Assembly (NCBI GenBank): GCA_916700875.1
Contig: CAKAKS010000066.1
Location: 13,053,861 to 13,117,860, forward strand
DNA from: Sebastes aleutianus
Taxonomy: Eukaryota; Chordata; Actinopteri; Perciformes; Sebastidae
DNA: 64,000 bases
Direction: 5' to 3'
Part shown: positions 35,165 to 47,484 of the stretch, one piece after another
How positions within the stretch are numbered: position 1 is the stretch's first letter
Layout of the letters: each line of letters starts with the position of its first letter
The notes under the pieces: model-generated
Seen by the model: the letters and a program-made list of their open reading frames with translations, nothing else
Databases searched by the model: none
Told to the model about the DNA's origin: nothing
Position numbers and translations under genes: made by a program

Positions 35165-35990
35165 TGGTCTCAGTTACATAGTATTGCTTTTTGAAAAACA
35201 TGAACTGCCGCGGAGGTGGGATGTTTCTCTACCTGATACGTCTGTCCTCATCCTCCTGCTCTGCTGCAGGGGTAAACTTGTGAGGTAAATTGGCCGGCTC
35301 TCCAGGGTGTCAAAAAATAAAACGGGCGCATCTGTCAAAGACTGGTCTGAACAAGGTTTGAGCATTTTTCAGCATTGAGCATTTGATAGATGTGAGTTAG
35401 GTGAACAGATATGCTGTTTAAAGTGGAGAAGATTTACTGCCCGATGAAGTATAATGTTTTGGCAAAGAGTTTAGGCTATGCAGTTCTCTTAGTACTTTTG
35501 CAGGAGACTATTTCTGTCTCTATATCCGTCGGTTTTCTTCCTGCTGCTCTGACTGGCCCACCTGCATGTTGAAAAGCTGAGGATGTGACCCATTACCCGT
35601 CCGTCCCTGGGAGTGTCTCATTGTCACAGCCGAGATAGCGAAGGGGAAAGACTTATTAGGGATGGGAACAGTTTCTCCTTGGTTAACTCCTGCCCTCATA
35701 ACTATTCATCAGCGGAAGGAGGCCTACAGTCGAGCCTACGGGTTTGACTGGGCCGCGCTCAGTTTGATGGTCAAGTGAATCATCGGGCCGAGGCACATTC
35801 GAGTGCTGATCATAAATATGCATCACGCAGATTCACTTCTGCAGTACGGATGTCATAGATTGTGGGTGCCCATCATGTTCTTCTGAACGAACAGAACTAA
35901 AAACATTCCCCGGTGTCAACTTAATGTCTCATGTGCTCTCGCCTACACAACCATCAATGCCAGATTTATCATTTATTCATTTTCAGAAAA
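35165..35990. other. Non-coding stretch, nothing specific
   Basis: No splice-bounded exon, RNA gene or repeat recognised. Confidence 0.4.
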
Positions 35991-35994
35991 AACA

Positions 35995-36059
35995 TAAACA
36001 CAGAAGGGCCGAGAATCGATCTTGCTATGAGACGACAGTGCTAACCGCTGAGCCGCCGT
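35995..36059 (-). mobile_element. tRNA-derived SINE head (fragment, minus strand)
   Basis: On the minus strand the sequence reads ggcggctcagcggttagcac then tgtcgtctcatagcaagatc and gattctcggc. This is a tRNA-like A-box/B-box layout as in the SINE at 3819. Only the head is kept; the body is short or missing. Confidence 0.65.
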
Positions 36060-36952
36060 TCTGCTGCACAAGATTTAATGACATTTTGAACAGCTGATGC
36101 TGTGTTCCTGCTTCTCTTGTGCCACATACTGCAGATTTTTCCCCTGATTCACATTTATCACTTCATCACCCGAACACAGGCTGAAATCTCTGCATGGTGG
36201 TGCTGGATGTTACGCCGGTGTAGATTTGTGGTTTTGTTATTAATACTGTATGTGAACATTGTATTTGTGTGTGTTTGTGCATGTATTGATGCGGGAGGCC
36301 TCCGCACTGGGGGGCCAACCTCATGTTTACATCACTTGTAATGAAATTAGAGCCGTGTGGCGCCTACACTACAGGCCTCCACTGATCCTCTAATTCAATT
36401 ACCCCCCTTATTAACGCTCAGATGCTGCTGGCTGACCCAGGACCGCACACTGCTTTTGCTACACAACATTCACTCAGCAGCCCTTCCCGCTCCTCCAGCG
36501 GACTGACTAGTTATCAGTGATCGTCTTTACTGACGCACAGGGGTCGCCCAGGTTTCTAATTGATACTGATGTGTTTGTTTACGACCGTAGTGGTCTGCCA
36601 AATACCGCTAAAGAGGGATTAGTTTACATTGTGCAGCGTGTGTGAGAATCTGCAGTTAGATTGGAGCATCTGTGTTTATGTTTCTGTCACATCTATTCTT
36701 GCTAGATCTGCAGTGATTATTTGTAAAAGCACTGAGATAGTTTTCAGTTCAACATTCAGACATTCAGCAACGTTTATTCTCAGTACTGTTAGTACCAGTA
36801 CTACCATAATTACTACTCTTCACCAGATTTGTTGGGCTGTACAGGATACAATTTGACTGATGTTGCACAGGTGTCATTTTTTTCACAGACACTTCAAACT
36901 AACTTTATTTCCATCTGGACTTCGTCCCATTGCATTATGCATTTTAAGCTGT

Positions 36953-37043
36953 TTAATGGGTTTATCACCGGTTTGCAGAATCCCCCATCTTTTGACCCGC
37001 TTGAGTGCATGCATGATACAATGAGGCTAAATCATCTCATGCC
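36953..37043 (+). repeat. 91-bp duplicated segment, copy 1
   Basis: Runs from ttaatgggtttatcaccggt to aaatcatctcatgcc. It matches 38628-38718 at 88 of 91 positions without gaps. Flanks differ, no inverted ends or target duplication are seen, and it does not resemble the other repeats here. It may be a duplicated conserved non-coding element. Confidence 0.9.
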
Positions 37044-37049
37044 TCTATT

Positions 37050-37415
37050 AATTATGCAATACGACCCAGTGAGCTTTTTTGTCAATAGCTTTCTCATTTT
37101 TTATCATACACGATTTTGACCACCATTATAAACACAATCAAACTGCAATTTGAAAGAAGAAAATGTATGCAAAATGTCCCAATGCAATTCTGATTTGTAT
37201 TTTCCCACTTTCATCCCTCCTGTTGTGTTTCCATTATTCATTTCCTCCCTGATCGTAAACACTTACACAGCTTTTATTCAATGAAGACTTTTTTTTACGA
37301 TATATTAATTGATTAATTTAGGTACGTAGATGGTTCAGTACTGATTTTTTGGCAGTTATACTTATAGGATACATAATACATATGAGGAGTATACAGTAAA
37401 TGGCAGTAGAAAACT
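37050..37415. other. Non-coding AT-rich stretch
   Basis: Nothing specific recognised. Confidence 0.4.
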
Positions 37416-37418
37416 ATT

Positions 37419-37573
37419 TTAAAGAGGACATGTTATGCTTATTATCAGGTTCATACTTGTATTTTGGGTTTCCACTAGAACATGTTTACAGGCTTTAATG
37501 TTCAAAAAACACTTTATTTTTCAAATACTGTCTCTTTTCACCCTCTGTCTCTGAAACGCTCTGTTTGAGCACC
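37419..37573 (-). mobile_element. TTAA MITE fragment (related to 5156-5658), reversed
   Basis: Starts TTAA then agaggacatgttatgcttat. It carries, in reverse orientation, the gtttccactagaacatgttt and aaaacactttattttt blocks seen near the right ends of the copies at 5156-5658 and 54151-54680. The far end is missing. Confidence 0.7.
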
Positions 37574-38627
37574 TATGTACATAATACATATGAGGAATAT
37601 ATATATAGCAGTAGGAAACAATTTAACACCAAAATAAAGCAATTTAAATTATTTCTAACTTTTGGTGTATTTATAAATCTGAATACAGATACGAACATTT
37701 TTGTGACGTAAACAGATACCAACAATAGCTCTGCATTCCACCCCTCCAAGGAACCAAAAACTACCCAATTCAATTTGCAATGAAATTTCTTAGAATAAAC
37801 AAGTAAAATTTGCTGTAACGGTGAATGTTTAGTATTAGTTTTACTTTAGATATGGCTTAAAAATATTTCAAATTTAAACATTAAAATTGCCACTAATCAG
37901 TGCACAGAGAAAATCTGTTATCATTCATAATCAGTAAACATGGGTCTCACTCCTGCCTTATTTCCCGACTGATATCTGAGCCTCGAATGTAAACTGTAAG
38001 ACTGTGTTGCTGTTGGAGCGAGGCCCATTGCCTCGCTGCTGTAACAGATTCTTCACGGAGCTGGAGGAATGTATGGCATGATATAACACACACAGAGTGT
38101 CTGGTGCCAGCTCGCACACATCGGGACAAGGGCAAACACACACACACACACACAAACGTACACACACACAGCAGCACTGTATGTAGTAAATGGCTGGCCC
38201 TTTACCTTAACAGATAACGGTACACTTATGATGCTAAGATACCGTTTATCCTGCAGCCTTATCGCAGATAGCAGAGAGAGGGAGAGAGAGTCCGTTCCAG
38301 TCTCCTCCAGGGTCAGGTGTTTCTGAGCCTGCTGACACCAGCCGCCTTCATCTACAGTCTGGTCTGTCATGATGGCCGTGGGCTGTAGCATCACGCCGCT
38401 CGCTCTGTATTCATTCATTCAGCTACCACGTAGGAAGAAAAAAAACATGCAGCTTTGAGATAACAACATGCCGGTACAGTAATGTTAAGTAAAACCTGTA
38501 AAAATACACAGTCCTGATAGTATCGCATTACACCGAGCTAAAAGGGACTACATTAAAAATAGCAGTAGTAACATTGCTTCATATCACACAGATTAAAATG
38601 CTGGGGAAGTGTCTGGAGCTAAGCCGG

Positions 38628-38718
38628 TTAATGGGTTTATCACAGGTTTGCAGAATCCCCTGTCTTTTGACCCGCTTGAGTGCATGCATGATACAATGAG
38701 GCTAAATCATCTCATGCC
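38628..38718 (+). repeat. 91-bp duplicated segment, copy 2
   Basis: Near-identical partner of 36953-37043 in the same orientation, 1,675 bases downstream. The three differences are C/A in caccgg/cacagg and CA/TG in cccccatc/cccctgtc. Confidence 0.9.
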
Positions 38719-38719
38719 C

Positions 38720-39930
38720 ATATTGAGGATTTCAAAGCTAAATCTCTGCCAAGTTTCTCAATCTCTAGCCACCGCGTTTGAGCTTATTAAAATTTCAATC
38801 TGCTACGGGCTCCCTTTCTCGCCTCGCAGGATGAATGTGCCCTTTTAATAATGTAACCGGTTTTAACAAGATCGTAAAATGTTCATCTAACTTTCATAAG
38901 CCCTGTTAGCAAAGTGACAAATTCATGCGGTGGCAGGAATCACTTTGGCAGTCCCCTCAGTTTTAGAAATGAGAACACTGTTTTTTTTTTTTTTCCGTTT
39001 CGCAGCAGCTCCGTGGAGGCCGGAGAGTTGTGCCTTAAGTTTACAGCTGCCTGCAGGGAAGGCTGAGCTTGTTGCTGTGTCACCCCCGTGGCTCTGAAAT
39101 AGAGTTTAGTCATGACGGGGGAGATTCAGATTGGCCTTCTGGTAACTGATAGTGCTCCACTGAACACTCCCCTTCTCCTCTGCCTCATCTATAATGTACA
39201 TGAGTTACACAGGGCTAAACCTTGAGAACACAGCCGTCTCAGACGCAGCTAGAGCGTCTGCCGTGTGATGGCGTTTGTAATCCATTTATGGCTGTTTCTA
39301 CACTCTTTAATACAGTACGTGTCTCGGTGACATTAGTTGAACTGGGGCAGGGTCAGGGTGGCGTGAATGCAAAACGTGCTGGCTGATCTAGCCGAGTGTG
39401 TGTGTGTGTGTGTGTGTGCTTCGCCCTCTCAGGCGTTGTTGGGAGTAATGTGACCTTCATAGGCTGATTAAAATATGTAGCAGGCGTGCATTGATTTTTT
39501 GGACCGGCCACTGGTATTTATGGACTCAGCCAGTGCATAAATATTGATACTCGCTGTCCTAAAGAAAGATCTGACTTTGTGCATCTACAGTATGTGCACT
39601 CATGTGCCAGCTGAAATAAAGGAAAAAAAAGTATGAGCAGACAGTACCTGATAAAAAAAAAGAAGGATAATAGGTAGCTCATGTGTTTTGGTAACCTAAA
39701 TCTGCTTGTGACCCAGCAGCAGCTTAATAAGGTCATTGCCATTATGCGCTGGCTAATTACAATGCCTGTCATTGAAGTCCCCAAGCTGTACTGTCAAGTA
39801 AGAGAGCAGTTTAAAGGGGCAGTTCCTCAACCTTTAACCCAGAGTGCGGTTTATCCATTCTTTTACATTTTTTTTTGGCACTGAGCATTTTGGCCGACAT
39901 TCCTGTAGCCTCAGCTGGACCCTATGTTTA
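38720..39930. other. Non-coding stretch with a short (TG)n tract
   Basis: (TG)n at about 39398-39418 and homopolymer runs. No exon recognised. Confidence 0.4.
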
Positions 39931-39939
39931 GTTGGAATT

Positions 39940-40211
39940 AAAGGTGCAGCGTGTCGGATCTGGTGGTGAGGTTTCAGATTGCAACCAACTCAAACTTGAT
40001 GGCCAACGCAAAAACGTGAATGGATCAAGAGCCAGTGTTTGGTTTGTCCGTTTTGGGCTGCTGTAGAAACATGGCGGTCGGCTCCGTGAAGAGGACCCGC
40101 TCCCTATGTAGATATAAACGGCTCATTCTAAGCTAACGCAAACACAACAAACTTATTAATATTATATTCCATTTCTGACAACGGATACCCCCTAAATGTT
40201 ACACACTGTTT
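39940..40211. mobile_element. Short inverted-repeat element, family D (copy 1)
   Basis: Begins aaaggtgcagcgtgtcggat after a TTAA-like flank and ends aatgttacacactgttt. The ends are imperfect inverted repeats. Interior blocks (gtgtttggtttgtccgtt, gaagaggacccgctccctat, gtagatataaacggctcatt) recur at 43261-43755 and, reversed, at 61665-61878. Confidence 0.78.
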
Positions 40212-40477
40212 CGGATGTTAGCATGTTAACATGCTAAACTGGTGAACATGGTAAACATGATACCTACTACTGTAAACATCAGCATGTTACCATTGTCATT
40301 AATAGCATTTTGATGTTAGCATTGCGTTTAAAGCACCGCTGTGCCTAAGGACAGCCTCACATAGCCCTTTTTGTGACCTCAGTGCTTCGCCTGTTGCTCT
40401 GCGACTCTGTAACATACTGTAGACCTCTCATTGCAAATCTCAGGGGAAAATACTAATACAAACATTATTTTTCATGC

Positions 40478-40800
40478 CTCCGTGCCAGCAAAAGCCGTGG
40501 CCAGAGGCATTGTGTTTTCGGGTTGTCCGTACGTCCGTCTGGTCCATTCTCGTGAGAGCGATATCTCAGGAACACCTGGTGGGGAATTTCTTCAAATCTG
40601 GCGCAAATGTCTGCTTGGATTCGAGGATGAACTGATTAGAATTTGGTGGTCAAAGGTCAAGGTCACTGTGACCTCACAAAACACATTTTTGGCCGTAACT
40701 CAAGAATTCATATGCTAATTATGACAATTTCACACAAATGTCTAACACGATAAAATGATGTAGTGATAACATTTTGGACAAACATGGATATAAAGTGCAA
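40478..40800 (+). repeat. Dispersed fish repeat carrying nuclear-receptor half-sites
   Basis: Recognised from memory as a repeat common in fish, with the run cattgtgttttcgggttgtc and the phrase ccgtaactcaagaattcata. Within it at 40647-40674 lie four AGGTCA-like half-sites (see the separate site entry). No coding capacity. Confidence 0.6.
40647..40674 (+). promoter_or_regulatory. Cluster of nuclear-receptor half-sites with a perfect-half-site ERE palindrome
   Basis: TGGTCA (40647-40652), one spacer base, AGGTCA (40654-40659), then AGGTCA (40660-40665), CTG, TGACCT (40669-40674). The last two form AGGTCAnnnTGACCT, the consensus estrogen response element. The first pair forms a DR1. TCAAGGTCA (40657-40665) matches the estrogen-related-receptor single-site consensus. 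Occupancy in cells is unknown. Confidence 0.6.
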
Positions 40801-40809
40801 CTTAACTTG

Positions 40810-43015
40810 TTGGTGGATGCATACAACCACGAGTCGGTAATTCTACTTTGTACCTGTTATTGGGCAGCAATTTGCATCTTCAAAAGCAGTGATCTCACAG
40901 TTGTGAGAACATCTTTGTCCAGGGGTACCAATGTTTAAGTCCAGTATTTCCACAGACTGTTCCCAGCTATTCAGCAATAGCACTAGAAAAATGAACCCCG
41001 CTGTTCTCGTCTTTGCTATACGAGCTGTATGCTGAGTCCACTTTGACCCAAAGTGTTTTTGGCATGTCTTGGCTTTATTAGACGGTTGACAGTGGAGATT
41101 GCAAAAAATAACTTTGTGCTCAGTGCTCTTAATACTGTAAGCTTTTTTTAATTTTTTGTCTTTTATTTCATGAATATGCACATTTGTAGAATATGCTTAC
41201 CAGCTTTATTTGTGTAATGGTAAATGATGAGGAGGTGGGCGATTGTGCTCAGTCTAGTGCCCCTTAATTAGATTGGTGCCTGGGTGGAATTAAAGGCCAA
41301 CGATGGCTGCCAGCGTTTCTCATGCAGACAGAGGAGCTGACTGATAAGCCGGCCACTCGCGGTGTCAGAAGAGTTGCGATGAGCTGTGTCTGGAGTGTTG
41401 TTATTGTATCCCTCTATAACCCTCTCTTGCTTCCTCGAATTGTTCCTTTGTCTCAGTAGGGACTGCTTGTTCATCAGAGCGTTTTGTTCAGCGGTTAGGC
41501 TTGGTTTTTTTCTCTCTGTGAGCTTGTTGTTGAAGTTTAGACTCCTGCCTCTCGCTGCATTTGAGATGCTGTCCTCTGTGAGGTTTTGTTCTTAGTAGGA
41601 GCTGCTTTGGGATGAGTGTGAGGGGCAAGTGGTCCTGACAGGCCGACTTGGGATGACTCACACCGCTGACATGACTTGAGTTCACCAGAAAAAGGTTGTT
41701 TTCTGGGTCATTTGCTTAGATTGCATCGCTCCCCCTCTCCTTTACGCTCTCTTTCTCAGTTTTTTCTTTCCAGTTGATGTCTTAGGTATCACACTGCTTT
41801 CCAGTGAAACGAGATTCAGCTCGGGAAAGTCCTGTAAATATGCTGATACGAGCAAAATCCGAGTGAATAAATACATATATGTTGTATATTTTATTGGCAT
41901 CCAAAAAAAGATGGCAAGGAGCCAATCTCCCACTCGTAGAGCTGCATTTAAATGTACTCAAGTGTAGCCTGACAGAGGTCTCACAGAGCAAAATATGGCA
42001 CCAAGCCACCTATCAGGGACTCAATATTGAACTTGCACTCCCTTAGAGAGTTAGAGAAAGACCAGAAAATGGCTGGGAGTTTATTTACATTGTCAAAAGA
42101 GGCAGTATTTTCTTTTTCTTTTTACCACTGCTGAATAAAGAAGCTGCCCTTTACCTCATGTAGTAGTTATGCTGGCCTTGAGTTCATATTAATTTACTGT
42201 GTCATTGTGTGATGGTGTATTATTGGGTGACTGGAGCTATTGCAGCATGAAGTAATTTAATCCGCAGGCTTGGATTGCACTTGCAGAATGGACTTGAGCT
42301 GAACTTCAGGGTCAGGTTGCAGACGTGTGCTGCGGTTTCAGAATTCTGTGAAGAGAGGTCCGTCTGTTTCACCATCTCCGCTACGCACTTGTGGAGACCG
42401 GAGGAGACAGAAAGCTACCATTTGTTACCCGCCGCTTGTCTGGATATGAGGGAACTGGTCTTTAAGGCTTGCACCGTCTCTGTGTGGGAGAAGGTAAGGC
42501 GAGGCCAGGCGAGAGAGAGCGCTTTGGGAAATGTAAACTTTGTACAGTGTGGGTGAGGAAATTCTGAAGGTATGAGGAGCAAGAGCATTGAATAGTGTCT
42601 GTTTGATGTTTTCACAATGGGACAGGTAGCCAGCCTCTGTCAGCGTCAGACACTCTTCTGACAAGTTCTTTTTGAGCAATTGCTCTTTGATAAAAGGACC
42701 TGCTGGAATCCTACTGCTGTTACAGTTAAAAAGACTCCCATTTGTATAAAATAATAATTGCTTGTTGAGTTTAACATTTCATTGACAAATTGAGTTTGGG
42801 TCATTAAGTCATTTTATTATGTAAAAGCTAGAACTGTTTACTGTGGAAAATATTGACTTTAACAAGTCTCATAGTCTTAATTCTTAAGAAATTCCGCCAG
42901 TAGTGTGAGATAGCCCCAGCATCTTCCAGTGCAGTCCTTCAGGAATGACTCTGATGATACATGAATATGATATATGATGAATGTTTTGCATTTTGTGCAA
43001 ATGTCATGCAAACGA
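40810..43015. other. Non-coding stretch, one doubtful exon-like frame
   Basis: The only candidate is an open segment at 42268-42493 between a weak acceptor (aatccgcag) and GAAG|GTAAGG. It has no recognised domain and is not annotated as a gene. The rest holds nothing specific. Confidence 0.4.
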
Positions 43016-43019
43016 GCTG

Positions 43020-43850
43020 GGCTGCTGCCATTGTCATTATTGATTCATCTGATTATTTTTTGGATTAATCGTTTATTCTTTTAGTCTATAAAACGTTCGG
43101 CAGTTGTGAAAAATGTCCATCACAAGTTCCTGTCTTCATTTTGTCTGACCAAAAGTCCAATATCCAAAAATATTCAGTTTACAATAATAATATAAAAACA
43201 GATAAAAAGCAGCAAATCCTCTTATTGGAGATGTTGGAGTTTTTGCTTAGTAATTGACTTAAAGGTGCAGTGTGTAGGATTTGGCGGTATCTAGTGGTTT
43301 GGTTGCAGATTGCAACCAACTGAGTACCCCTCCGCTCACCCCTCTCTTTCCAAGACTTCCAAGAACAAGAGCCGCCAAGTGCAAAACCGTGGTAACACTG
43401 TTTGCCTCGTTCAGAGGCCATCCTTACCATAATAACACTACTTTAAGAGCAACAGAAGTCAGACGGCAGCTGGCGGTACCACGGTTTCGCGCTTTGCGGC
43501 TCAAGTTACCGCAGTTTGACAAGCATGTGACGTCAAAGGCTCTCTCTAGAGACAGTGTTTGGTTTGTCCGTTCTGGGCTACTGTACAAATGTGGCGGTGC
43601 AACATGGCATACTTCGTGAAGAGGACCTGCTCCCTATGTAGATATGAAGGACTCATTCTAAGCAAACGAAAACACAACGATTATACACTAATGAGAACAT
43701 AGTTATGAATATTATATTCCATTTCTGCTAATAGATCCACCGAAATGTTACACCTACCTACTTACCTTAACGCGATGAAACAATTATCAAAATTGTTCCT
43801 GATTATTTTCAGTCAATCAACTAATCAATGAATCGACTGATTGTTTCAGC
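43020..43850. repeat. Interspersed repeat interrupted by a family D element (43261-43755)
   Basis: The outer repeat (43020-43258 and about 43767-43850) contains taatcg/cgatta-type ends and is a reversed relative of 18800-19055. The inner element starts aaaggtgcagtgtgtaggat after TTAA (43259-43262) and ends near aaatgttacaccta, with the family D interior. The outer repeat resumes after it, which shows the family D element is the younger insertion. Confidence 0.72.
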
Positions 43851-43854
43851 TCGG

Positions 43855-46465
43855 AACACTTTAAAGATGTAATTTACTGAATTTGTTCTGGAGGTTATTT
43901 TTACCCTCCACTCTGCACTGTGTCATACTTTATGAACTACAGTGGCGTGTGCAGAGCTGTCTCCATTACAGTAACATGACCACGATGGAAAGTCACTCAT
44001 CATTATTCAAACATTAAGCTTCGGCCTGTCCCCCGTCAGTGTCTGACGCTCTGATCGTTCAATAGGCTACATTAGAGCCGCCGTGATACATCTACCAGCT
44101 GGGAGTCCTTTACCTGCTGTTGTTGTTTGATATTTGTTTTGGATTTCAACCCTCTTAAAGAGCCAGGGAGCGTTGTATTTCCTTGCTGCATTGCTGCCAT
44201 AAGCACTGCCTTCGACTTAAAGAATGCCTCTCCCCTCTTTCTCTCTCTGCGCTGACGATGACTCACACTCCAACACACCCTGCAGAAATCTCCTCTCATG
44301 CACCCGAGAGAGTGAGAGGAGAGAGAGAGAGGAGAGAGGAGAGAGGGAAGTCTTCTTTTATGTGGCTCTAACACACAAAATACCTGTTCATGTGTCCTGA
44401 TCTACCTGCTCTGTCTGTGTGTTTACAGAAATACCTGTACACATCAGTATTCCCTCTTGTTCCCTGCAGGGTGGGAATGCAGCTGGTGTTTTTGCACGGC
44501 TAAACCCTGAGTGTATTTTGCATTTAGGCGGGCAACCGATTCTCTCATCTGCAACCGAGGCGCTTCAGGAGAGCATTTATACATTCATCAGATGCACTTC
44601 TAAAAAGGAGAAATCACAAAAAGTCATTATTTTAGCAGAAGGGGTTGAGTGTCACTTCAAAGCATTAGCGAACATTACCATCCATAAAGAGTTAGGTGCA
44701 AAGGTGCCATTTATAGATTGTCCTCACCGTAGCCTGCCCTCCAGTGAACGAGCTAACATTGTGTGACATTTGCAGCGATGCTGAAGTCCAGCCTTGCACG
44801 TGCTGCGGCGCCGTAGGTCCGCCGCCCTCGGGCCTCCGCTTCTCTGGAAATAGAAAAAGAGCAAAGAGACCGAGCGTGATTAATGGCCATATATGTGCAA
44901 GCAGAAAAACACAACAGGCCTGTCCGCCGCCATTTCCTAACACACGGCGCCACAGGCTGGGAATTGCATAACAAGATCCGCGAAACTTGTTCATGCTGAT
45001 TCTTAATTGCTTTGGTTCGTTTGTTGTATGCGATCGCGGCTGCGTGGCGACGGACGCACGCGTGTCAGGTGGGATCACAGTCTCAGTGAGATGTTTTCAG
45101 AGTGGTTCGCCCTGCAACGGGTCGCTCTCCTCTTATTTACCATGCCCCCCCAGTTCAGCTCTCGGGACTGTCTTTGGAAGAGATGTTTTATCCCTCCCCT
45201 CTCGTGCCAGCCTGGATTTGACTGTTTTCTATTAAGAATGTGCTATTTTTAGCGCACTGTGTCAAAACACGGCTGTCTCATCCTGTGTATGTATGTGCTC
45301 ACTGAAATAACTTCCCTTCCCCAGAAGGCTTGAGTGGTCTCTTCAGCTACATGTGCTGAAGCCCTGTTTCCTGCGCTTCACGCTGCATGCAGACCCATTA
45401 CGCAACCCTGTGCATCAGCCGTGGGGCCACCGGGCGAGAACGGCAGCCAGCTACCAATCACTCTCCCTCTCGTCCTTCCTTTCTCTCCCGTTTTCATCTC
45501 TTTCTCCATCTGTCTGTTTTACCCCGACCCCCCCCCCCCTCCCTCTTTGTTCCCATCTCAGTTCATAGTCGTTTTGAGGTAAAGGAGAATGCATGGTGCA
45601 CTGATTTGTTTGTATACCAAATTACAGCGGTCTGTGTTTTTGGGAGTCGGTAAAAGCTGTGTATTGCCGCCGGCGTGCAGCGTGGTTCTCTCTCCCGGTG
45701 TACTGGAGTGTGAAGGCAGGTCAGAGGGGGCCAGCGGAAGAAGAGAGGATGATCTGTCCTTTGTTGTCAGCGAGCTTCCTGCGTGCTCTGCCTCATCTTA
45801 ATTGCAAAGTAGACGGTTGTATTTTCAGAAATATCGGACCTCGGAATGAACACAGTCTGTAACGCTCCCAGTGCTCTCTGCAGGTTTAACAGAGCCTTGA
45901 ATGTGCCTTGAATTCCTAATATGCCATCTACTGATAATGATAAAGTCTCTCTAGCAGACCATAATCATATTGTATTGTATGTTCTCTACGCATATAAGTG
46001 TACTGTATGTTTGATGATTTGGTGTAATTTATACAAATAGTGCAAAAACAAACAGTAATGGAAGAAGTATTGAGTGTTTATAGGAGCAATAGTAATGTTA
46101 ATGTACTCCATTACAAGTGAAAGTCCTGTGTTCAAAAGTGAGAGTACAAAAGTATTAGCAGTAGAATGTTGTGTCAAAAGTACCTATTATGATGGTCACT
46201 TTAAAAATTTAAAAATTATTGATCCATTGTTAAAATAGCATGTTAACATTGTAGCTACAATTTTAAAATGCTTAGATATGCTAACCCTAAGAGACCCACA
46301 TATCCCCGTTTTTGTCCTTTTTAGGCAGGTACAAGGGGTCTTTAGGGGGAGATAGCAGGTCAACAGTATACAGTATGTTCACATAAAAGTAGTGTACATC
46401 AACTGAAAGCTGCGAACCTGAGGATTAATTTGCGATGCAGCTCAGCACTGTGTGTCAAGTTGTTC
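43855..46465. other. Non-coding stretch, possibly with conserved non-coding sequence
   Basis: No splice-bounded exon was accepted. The open frame at 44419-44766 has no domain character. Short purine tracts at 44306-44350 and a C run near 45527-45541 are present. The open frames around 44987-45862 overlap in three phases, which is typical of non-coding GC-rich DNA. Confidence 0.4.
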
Positions 46466-46469
46466 TAGC

Positions 46470-47480
46470 CATGAATCAGAAATAAAGATGAATTAATTAA
46501 TTAATTGATTAAATAAATTGTGTATATGGGCTTTTAAAATTATGATAAGAGTATATGATGGCCATTACCGTGCTCAATTATGTCCCATAAGTTGTTGAAG
46601 CAACTGGGAAGCAGCATTTGGGATTGATACCATTTGTTACACAGATTTGGTGCTAAATTTAATATTTTTTTATCATTCGAGAATTGATGAAAACCGACAA
46701 AAATACCTCCAAAATACCACATAAAGACACCAAGACCTTGAATGCATTTTGGATGTCGAGCCTTTCTGTTCTGGAAACTGCTCAGAAACCCCCTTATTGT
46801 CAATCTACCTAGGAAAGCCATCCATCCTCTGAATGCTCTAGGTCTCTAGTTTGTGGTTGTAAAGTTTCATGAGGCTGTGATTATCCTAGAGGTCATCACA
46901 GGTCATTTTATACAGTGAGGTCAAATTTCAAAAAATGGTCTCACTACAATGAAATGGCTACTATGGGGACTAACATCATTATACGTGAATACAGTTGGGC
47001 TCATTGGATCCACAAGAGTCTCAGCTTTACAGTGATATCCAATTTATGCAATTCTAAGACTGTTTAGGGACCCCAGTATGCAGAAATATTCAAATACCAT
47101 TTTAGAATAGCATAATATTTTAGAATAACACATTTATACTGCAATTATCCTGTGATTATCATAAAGTGAGCATGTCTGTAAAGTGGAGACTCGTGGGTAC
47201 CCATAGAAGCCATTTTCATTCACATATCTTGAGGTCAGAGGTCAAGGGACCCCTTTGAAAATGGCCATGGCAGTTTTTCCTCGCCTAAATTTAGTCTAAC
47301 TTTGGAGCGTTATTTGGCTTCCTTCCCGACATGGTAGCATGACATAGTTGGTACCAATAGAATCCCTAGGTCGTCTAGTTTCCTATGATATCAGTAGCTT
47401 ATCTTCACTCTAGCTAGACTCTAGCTAGACTGAGCCCAGTACTGCCTCTTAAAGACAGTAATGTCGGTCAGATTCGCCGT
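46470..47480 (+). repeat. Interspersed repeat families A and B joined (copy 3)
   Basis: 46470-47145 matches family A at 2435-3310. From about 47150 it continues with family B interior (ataaagtgagcatgtctgta, gaggtcagaggtcaagggac, ctttggagcgttatttggct) and ends near tcttaaagacagtaatgtcg. Same order and similar junction as copy 2. Confidence 0.8.
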
Positions 47481-47484
47481 CGGG

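Noticed and set aside
42268..42493. Open segment with a GAAG|GTAAGG donor that reads somewhat like a folded protein (FRVRLQTCAAVSEFCEERSV)
   Set aside because: The acceptor is weak, no family is recognised, and a 94-codon open frame is not rare in 64 kb. Left unannotated, but worth a conservation check.
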